From the NCBI GenBank assembly GCA_027021085.1, contig JALUVB010000054.1:1-14618 (forward strand): a stretch of DNA of 14,618 nt, read 5' to 3'. The position numbers and the translations under genes were made by a program. The notes beneath the pieces were generated by a model. That model saw only the letters and a program-made list of their open reading frames with translations. It did not search any database and was not told the DNA's origin. How positions within the stretch are numbered: position 1 is the stretch's first letter; each line of letters begins with the position of its first letter. The stretch comes from a bacterium. GTDB lineage: Bacteria > CAIJMQ01 > JAADFP01. Positions 8,162 through 14,618 of this stretch are shown one piece after another.

Positions 8162-8465
8162 AAAAACCATAGAGAAAATCAGGGAAGCGGAAGAAAAAAG
8201 TGCCGCGCTTACAGCCGCAGCGGAAAAAGAAGCGGAAAAAATAAAGAAGAATTTCTTAAAAGAGAGGGAAGAATACCTTAAAAAGGTACGAAAAGAAGTA
8301 GAGCAGAAAGAGAAAAAGCTGAGAGAAGAAATGGAGAAAGAACTTGCCGTAATCCTGGCGAAGAAGAGAGAGGAGAAAAAAAGAGAGCGGGATGCTCTGG
8401 TAGGAAAGGCAGTTAAGAACAGGGAAAAGGCAGTAAAAGAGGTTTTGCAGTATCTGGGCTTTTAA
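8148..8465 (+). CDS. V-type ATP synthase subunit H (G-type peripheral stalk)
   Basis: The 105-residue product is almost entirely charged heptad sequence (Lys, Glu, Arg and Ala), predicted as one long coiled coil from about residue 5 to 95. This is the form of the small peripheral-stalk subunit (called H, G or AhaH) that pairs with subunit E to hold the stator. The likely start is TTG 8148, which overlaps the end of parB by 14 bases. The next gene, subunit I, starts 2 bases after the stop. Coiled-coil sequence carries little family signal, so the call rests mainly on length, composition and its place as first gene of the H-I-K-E-C-F series, as in Thermus-type operons. It is cytoplasmic, at the membrane-facing end of the enzyme. 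Confidence 0.83.
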   Translation: MKLIEKTIEKIREAEEKSAALTAAAEKEAEKIKKNFLKEREEYLKKVRKEVEQKEKKLREEMEKELAVILAKKREEKKRERDALVGKAVKNREKAVKEVLQYLGF

Positions 8466-8467
8466 TA

Positions 8468-10916
<2,449 letters not shown>

Positions 10917-10917
<1 letters not shown>

Positions 10918-11489
10918 TGGCACTACAAGAAATAATCGAGAATATTCTGGAAGAAGGGGAAAAGGAGAAGGAAAGGATAATAGGGGAAGCCCTCAAAGCA
11001 ATTGAGAAAGAGAGGGCGGAATTAAAAAAAGAGGGCAAGGCATTGCAAGAGCACCTGCTGGGGGAAATCAAAAAGAAGCTGGCACGGGAAAAAGAGAAAA
11101 AAATCCTTGCCCTGGAACAGGAAGAATCCAGGCTTACCCTGCAGGAAAAAACGAGAAAAATAGACGAGGTGATTTTTGCGGCAATGGAGAGAGTAAAAGA
11201 ACAGAAGGAAATAATCTCAAAATGGCTGGAAGAAAACCTCCTCTCGGCAGTGGAAAAGGGACAGGCAGAAATACACTATCCTTCCTCCTGGAACGACTAC
11301 ATAGATAGCGGGCTAAAAAAGGCATTGCAGGAAAAGGCAGGAGGGAAAATAGATTTCAAACCGCAGGAGGAAAAAGAAATAATCGTCATTAAACAGGGAA
11401 GAAAAGAAACCACCATCTCCCTGCAAGAATTCTTCCTCTCGCAGCAGGAAAAATTGAGAACTATGCTCAACAAGCTTCTATTCTCATGA
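10917..11489 (+). CDS. V-type ATP synthase subunit E (peripheral stalk)
   Basis: Subunit E pairs with the H/G coiled coil to form the peripheral stalk linking the membrane stator to the catalytic head. The 190-residue product has a charged coiled-coil N-terminal half (about residues 1-105) and a mixed alpha-beta C-terminal half, the standard subunit E layout. The ATG shares one base with the stop of K (TAATG), and the stop overlaps subunit C by four bases (ATGA). The primary sequence is only weakly diagnostic to the eye. The call leans on this architecture, its length, and the position between K and C, which is the conserved order. Confidence 0.88.
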
Positions 11490-12463
11490 AGGAAACGGCA
11501 GCAGAAAACGTAGAATATGCTTTCCTTGTAGGCAAAATTAGATGCCTCGAGGCACGCCTGATGCATCCCTCTCTCTTTTACCAGCTGGTGGATACTACCT
11601 CCTTTAACGACATCCGGGCCCTCCTTGCCAGCACTGCTTATAAAGACCTGGGTGATACTCCCCTCGGCATGGAGTCCCTCCTGGAAGAAAATCTTCTCCT
11701 GGAAGCCAACGAACTCCATGAACTCTCTCCTTTACCCTCCCCCGTGGCACCGTTCTTGCAGCGCTGGGATATTGCCTACCTGAAAAAAGCCTTTCGTGCC
11801 ATAGCCCTGGACTCTCCCGCGGAGTTCAAAAGAAAAGCATACCTGGCTCCCCAGCTCTACGAAAAAGCCTGCCGTAACAAAAATCCCCTGCTCCTTCCTC
11901 CCCCTTTCTCTCTCTGGCTGAGGAAAGCCCTGCAGATAAAAGAAGAAGATAATTTCCTGGCAGGGGAGCTGTCCATAGAAACCTCCTTCCTCCTGGAATC
12001 CTTGCACACGCCTTTCCCCCTGGTTAAAGAATATTTCAGGCAGGAAATAGATTTTTATAACCTGAAGCTTGCCCTGAGAAAACTTAAGAATTCACCCCTG
12101 CCATTAGACTTCCTTATCCCCGGCGGTACGATATACCTGCGTCATTTTCACCTGCTTGCCAGGGGTGAGGTAGATGCATTTATCCGCTACCTTACTACCT
12201 CCTCTTACGCGCTCCTGGCCCAGGACGCTCTCCCCTACTGGAAAGACAAGGGTGAATCCTGGCGGATAGAAATTAACTTCTGGAAGCTTCGCCTCAAAAT
12301 CCTCTCCCCTGCCAATTACTCCCCCTTTATTCCGGAAGCTGTCTTCTACTACCTTCTGAAAAAAGAGAATGAAATAAGAAACCTGCGCTGGATTATCCAG
12401 AGCAAATCTTCTGGCTGGGAAGAAGAAAAAATAAAAGAAAGGCTGGGACCATTCCATGCTTAA
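11486..12463 (+). CDS. V-type ATP synthase subunit C (AC39/d family)
   Basis: Subunit C sits as a socket on top of the K ring and couples it to the central shaft. The 325-residue product has the usual length and is mostly helical and soluble. The N-terminal YAFLVGKIRCLEARLM followed by LVDTTSFNDIRALLASTAYKDL matches the AC39 family start. The repeated pattern EIDFYNLKLALRKLK and the C-terminal KKENEIRNLRWIIQSK are further family features, including the ENEIRNLR-type motif. The ATG overlaps subunit E by 4 bases, and the end overlaps subunit F by 8 bases. There is no separate ribosome-binding site, suggesting coupled translation. Confidence 0.92.
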   Translation: MKETAAENVEYAFLVGKIRCLEARLMHPSLFYQLVDTTSFNDIRALLASTAYKDLGDTPLGMESLLEENLLLEANELHELSPLPSPVAPFLQRWDIAYLKKAFRAIALDSPAEFKRKAYLAPQLYEKACRNKNPLLLPPPFSLWLRKALQIKEEDNFLAGELSIETSFLLESLHTPFPLVKEYFRQEIDFYNLKLALRKLKNSPLPLDFLIPGGTIYLRHFHLLARGEVDAFIRYLTTSSYALLAQDALPYWKDKGESWRIEINFWKLRLKILSPANYSPFIPEAVFYYLLKKENEIRNLRWIIQSKSSGWEEEKIKERLGPFHA

Positions 12464-12779
12464 AAACCTGGCCATAGGAAAAGGAAATTCACTGGAATTT
12501 CTTAAACCCCTCGGTTTTGAAGTCATAGAATGCCAGGATTTTCAGCATCTTGCACAGATTCTCCAGGATAAAGACCTTTCACCCTATACCCTGTTGATTA
12601 TCACCGAAGACCTGCTGCATGTCCCGCCCAAGGAAATCCTCTCCCTCTACCTCTCCCTTCCCCTTCCCGTATTAATTTTGCCCACTCCCGTATCTCGCAA
12701 GGGGCTGGGGAAGGAAGTAATCCGCCAGTTAGTCAGGAAAACCCTGGGGATGGAGCTGTGGAAAGAGCAGGAATCTTGA
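12456..12779 (+). CDS. V-type ATP synthase subunit F (central shaft)
   Basis: Subunit F is a small protein of the rotating central shaft and normally binds subunit D. The 107-residue length and alternating alpha-beta pattern (LAIGKGNSLEFLKPLGFEVI, then LLIITEDLL and PVLILPTPVSRKGLG) fit the Rossmann-like F family. The ATG overlaps subunit C by 8 bases. In Thermus-type operons the catalytic A and B subunits and shaft subunit D come next; here no such gene follows. The stop is followed by a 46-base gap with a new promoter and an unrelated membrane protein gene. Its partner D must be encoded elsewhere if the enzyme is functional. Confidence 0.88.
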   Translation: MLKNLAIGKGNSLEFLKPLGFEVIECQDFQHLAQILQDKDLSPYTLLIITEDLLHVPPKEILSLYLSLPLPVLILPTPVSRKGLGKEVIRQLVRKTLGMELWKEQES

Positions 12780-12805
12780 CGCGCACTGCGATATGTGCTA
12801 ATAAT
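12776..12805 (+). promoter_or_regulatory. Probable promoter of small membrane protein
   Basis: TTGACG (12776-12781, five of six) and AATAAT (12800-12805, five of six) are 18 bases apart. The -35 overlaps the stop of subunit F, so the promoter would drive the membrane protein gene and probably the tRNA. Inferred from consensus only. Confidence 0.45.
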
Positions 12806-12809
12806 TAGC
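12797..12809. repeat. Palindrome over the -10 region, possible operator
   Basis: GCTAAT-A-ATTAGC is a perfect 6+1+6 inverted repeat that covers the putative -10 element. It is too AT-rich and has too small a loop to be a terminator. A repressor-binding site is possible, but a chance palindrome cannot be excluded. Confidence 0.35.
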
Positions 12810-12825
12810 CTGAAGGAGGTGTAAC

Positions 12826-13146
12826 ATGATAGGATTGGATGTTTTTGCCTTTCTGTATCTTTTGGCTGTAGCAGTGGCTGTTTCTCTCCTCATGTACTAT
12901 GCTTTCAAGGTAAAAGTTCCCGGTAAGTACCTTGCCTCGCTCATCTGGGCCTGGATAGGAGCCTGGATAGGCACGCCAGTGTTTGGCAAGTGGTTCAAGG
13001 ATATAAGCTATACAAACTACCAGACGAAAATAAGCATTTACATCGTGCCGGCTATAATCGGTGCCATATCCCTTCTCTACCTCTACCACTCCTTTGCCCT
13101 TTGCATGGGCTGGAAATACGAGGAAGAGAAGAAAGCTAAGAAGTAA
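12826..13146 (+). CDS. Small three-helix membrane protein, possibly distant GlsB/YeaQ/YmgE-like
   Basis: The 106-residue product has three predicted membrane helices (about residues 7-27, 35-53 and 70-92) and a lysine/glutamate-rich cytoplasmic tail. A strong AAGGAGGT ribosome-binding site at 12813-12820, 5 bases before the ATG, makes it a real and probably well-expressed gene. The middle helix contains a glycine repeat (WIGAWIGTPVFG, a GxxxG motif) after a PGK turn. The third helix reads YIVPAIIGAISLLYLY. This layout recalls the small GlsB/YeaQ/YmgE (transglycosylase-associated) stress proteins: PGK, then a GxxGAxxG helix, then a helix like VIGALLVLWIY. The resemblance is loose and by eye. 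It appears to have its own promoter and to lie upstream of tRNA-Asn in the same unit. Function is unknown. Confidence 0.75.
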   Translation: MIGLDVFAFLYLLAVAVAVSLLMYYAFKVKVPGKYLASLIWAWIGAWIGTPVFGKWFKDISYTNYQTKISIYIVPAIIGAISLLYLYHSFALCMGWKYEEEKKAKK

Positions 13147-13168
13147 AAGACCTCTTTGGTTGACATTT

Positions 13169-13241
13169 TCCCCGGTAGCTCAGCAGGTAGAGCAGCGGAC
13201 TGTTAATCCGCGGGCCACAGGTTCGAGTCCTGTCCGGGGAG
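13169..13241 (+). tRNA. tRNA-Asn (anticodon GUU)
   Basis: A complete cloverleaf folds: acceptor stem TCCCCGG/CCGGGGA, D arm GCTC...GAGC, anticodon stem GCGGA/TCCGC with loop CTGTTAA (anticodon GTT at 13202-13204), five-base variable loop, and T arm ACAGG-TTCGAGT-CCTGT. Base 13241 (G) is the discriminator. The 3' CCA is not encoded, so the CCA-adding enzyme must supply it. The gene begins 22 bases after the membrane protein gene and is probably co-transcribed with it. Confidence 0.97.
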
Positions 13242-13260
13242 CTAAAAATTAGGCTCGCTG

Positions 13261-13284
13261 AAAAAGGGGACAGTCCCCTTTTTT
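13261..13284. terminator. Bidirectional intrinsic terminator
   Basis: A 10-bp perfect stem (13261-13270 with 13274-13283) encloses a CAG loop. It has a GGGGA/TCCCC core, an A run on the left and a T run on the right, so it can end transcription in both directions. It separates tRNA-Asn on the plus strand from folK on the minus strand and overlaps the folK stop codon. Confidence 0.88.
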
Positions 13285-13768
13285 ACTTTCTCTCGAGGCG
13301 GGGGAGGAGGGATTTTATTTTTTCTTTTTTTAGCGGGTGCAGGAATTCAGGAGCAATTTCGTGCAGGGGCACCAGGACAAAGGCTCTTTCTGTGATAAGC
13401 GGGTGGGGAATAACCAGGTTTTCTTCTTCTATTATTTTATCCCCGTAGAACAGGATATCAATGTCTATGATACGAGGGCCCCATTTTCCCCTGCTTTTTC
13501 TTCCCATTTCTTTTTCTATTTTTTTGATTAGGGATAGAAGTTCCCGGGGGGATAGGGTGGTCTCTGCCTCAATTACCTGGTTGAGGAATTCCGGCTGGTC
13601 GGTTTTACCCCAGGGCGGGGTGAGGTAAAGGGAGGAGGTTTTGTGGATTTTTATGCCTTCTTTCTGCAGGTTTTCCCGGCATTTTGAGAGGTTGGCTTTT
13701 TTGTCGCCCAGATTTGAGCCCAGGGAAAGAAAGATTTTTATTTTTTCCCCAGGGATAGGTTCTCCCAT
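13283..13768 (-). CDS. folK: 2-amino-4-hydroxy-6-hydroxymethyldihydropteridine diphosphokinase (HPPK)
   Basis: FolK transfers pyrophosphate from ATP to 6-hydroxymethyl-7,8-dihydropterin, the step before dihydropteroate synthase in folate synthesis; it is cytoplasmic. The 161-residue product has the full HPPK motif set: [10 protein letters not shown] near the start, the [15 protein letters not shown] substrate loop, and the signature [17 protein letters not shown] with the two magnesium-binding aspartates in DIDIL. IPHPL and [13 protein letters not shown] follow. The length matches single-domain HPPK, with no fusion to FolB or FolP. The start at 13768 lies 31 bases inside the end of the upstream aminotransferase gene on the same strand, so the two are probably an operon. 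No other folate gene is in the window. Confidence 0.96.
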   Translation of the reverse strand: MGEPIPGEKIKIFLSLGSNLGDKKANLSKCRENLQKEGIKIHKTSSLYLTPPWGKTDQPEFLNQVIEAETTLSPRELLSLIKKIEKEMGRKSRGKWGPRIIDIDILFYGDKIIEEENLVIPHPLITERAFVLVPLHEIAPEFLHPLKKEKIKSLLPRLERK

Positions 13769-14618
13769 CTTTTTAATACCTCTTCAATTTTCTGGGTGGA
13801 TATGGTGAAGGAGATGCGAATGAATCCCTCGCCGAATTCTCCGAAGCCTCCGCCCGGGGTTATGACCACGCCGGTTTTCTGCAGAATGTAGAGGACGAAT
13901 TCTTCCGAGGTGAAGCCAGTCGGGACTTCCACCCAGAGGTAGAAGGTGGCGCGGGGAGCCTTTACCTCCAGGCCAAGTTTTTGCAAGCCTTTTACCAGCA
14001 GGTCGCGTCTTTCCCTGTAAGTATTCAGGGTTTCTTCATCTACTCCCCCGGAGGATAGTGCTCTCATGGCTGCCCACTGGATAGCCTCGAATACTCCGGA
14101 ATCCAGGTTGCTTTTTACCCTGCCCAGGGCGCTTATTATTTCTGCATTGCCCACGGCAAACCCGATTCTCCATCCGGTCATGTTGAAGGTTTTGGAGAGG
14201 GAATGGAATTCTATGCCCACTTCCCTTGCTCCGGGCACCTGGAGGAAGGAAGGCGCACGGTACCCGTCGTAGGTTACCTCGGAGTAGGCGGCATCGTGGC
14301 ATACGACGATATCGTATTTACTGGCGAAGGCCACTACTTTCTCAAAGAATGCCTTTTCGGCCGTGGCACTGGTGGGATTGTTGGGGTAGTTCAGGAACAT
14401 GATTTTTGCCTTTTTTGCCACATCGGGAGGGATATCTTCCAGAACGGGGAGGAAGCCGTTTTCTTTTTTTAAAGGCAGGGGGAAGACTTCACCTCCGGCC
14501 AGGATTGTGCCTCCCTGGTAAACCGGATAGCCCGGGTCAGGAACCAGCACCAGGTCCCCCGGGTTTACCAGGGCAAGTGGTATGTGCCCGATGCCTTCCT
14601 TGGAGCCGATGAGAGCCA
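13738..14618 (-). CDS. dapL: LL-diaminopimelate aminotransferase-like PLP enzyme, 5' partial
   Basis: This is a fold-type I, class I/II aminotransferase whose N-terminal part lies beyond the right edge. The first visible residues, [20 protein letters not shown], carry the SKEGI(A/G)H pattern typical of LL-diaminopimelate aminotransferase. [19 protein letters not shown], the PLP-binding lysine in [19 protein letters not shown], and the C-terminal substrate-binding arginine in GFIRISF follow. DapL converts tetrahydrodipicolinate directly to LL-diaminopimelate in lysine and peptidoglycan synthesis. About 292 residues are visible; the usual full length is about 385-410. The frame is open to the edge, so the GTG at 14550 is internal. 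Related aspartate or alanine aminotransferases share most motifs; the SKEGxxH and NMTGWR segments favour DapL. It overlaps folK by 31 bases. Confidence 0.82.
   Translation of the reverse strand, partial: ALIGSKEGIGHIPLALVNPGDLVLVPDPGYPVYQGGTILAGGEVFPLPLKKENGFLPVLEDIPPDVAKKAKIMFLNYPNNPTSATAEKAFFEKVVAFASKYDIVVCHDAAYSEVTYDGYRAPSFLQVPGAREVGIEFHSLSKTFNMTGWRIGFAVGNAEIISALGRVKSNLDSGVFEAIQWAAMRALSSGGVDEETLNTYRERRDLLVKGLQKLGLEVKAPRATFYLWVEVPTGFTSEEFVLYILQKTGVVITPGGGFGEFGEGFIRISFTISTQKIEEVLKRWENLSLGKK

Noticed and set aside
8148-8465. Alternative reading of the coiled-coil protein as an F-type b subunit
   Set aside because: It lacks the N-terminal membrane helix of b subunits, and all following genes are V-type.
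12104-12526. 140-codon minus-strand frame antisense to subunits C and F
   Set aside because: Opposite strand to two well-supported, overlapping genes; no motif or ribosome-binding site.
13160-13165. Perfect TTGACA box just before tRNA-Asn
   Set aside because: A matching -10 would fall inside the tRNA, so it cannot drive the mature gene; probably chance.
13061-13252. 63-codon plus-strand frame across the membrane protein end and the tRNA
   Set aside because: Its C-terminal half is a translation of tRNA-Asn, a common false gene call.

Overview
This window is a piece of a bacterial chromosome, probably close to the replication origin. It carries a perfect parS site beside parA-parB, and also rpmH, yidD and yidC. 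The host looks like a diderm (Gram-negative type) bacterium, because YidC is the long form with a periplasmic domain and a secreted AsmA-like protein follows it. It uses a V/A-type rotary ATPase and probably the diaminopimelate aminotransferase (DapL) route. Coding strands are purine-rich, with many ATA (Ile) and AGA/AGG (Arg) codons and Glu/Lys-rich proteins. That is compatible with a thermophile or an uncultured candidate lineage, but I cannot name the phylum from sequence alone.

Layout, left to right. Bases 3-3376 hold the end of clpX and a complete lon, joined by a 1-base overlap, as a protein quality-control pair. Bases 3423-5477 hold the rpmH-yidD-yidC block for ribosomal protein L34 and membrane protein insertion. 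The rnpA gene normally found between rpmH and yidD is absent, and rpmH and yidD overlap by 4 bases. Bases 5441-6517 encode a signal-peptide-bearing AsmA-like protein whose start overlaps yidC. At 6523-6538 lies a perfect 16-bp parS palindrome, overlapping the -35 position of a likely parA promoter. Bases 6601-8161 are parA and parB.

A run of V-type ATPase genes, H(G)-I-K-E-C-F (8148-12779), follows parB without a break. All junctions are overlaps or 2-base gaps, so parAB and the ATPase genes probably form one transcription unit. The order matches the start of the Thermus-type V-ATPase operon. The expected A, B and D genes do not follow F. The K (c-ring) subunit keeps the ligand pattern of sodium-binding rings.

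Bases 12826-13146 encode a three-helix small membrane protein with its own likely promoter. A tRNA-Asn(GUU) without encoded CCA follows at 13169-13241. A strong hairpin at 13261-13284 ends transcription from both sides. The last genes are on the minus strand: folK and the end of dapL, overlapping by 31 bases and running off the right edge. No CRISPR array, insertion sequence, rRNA or phage gene was seen, and no gene-free stretch exceeds about 100 bases.
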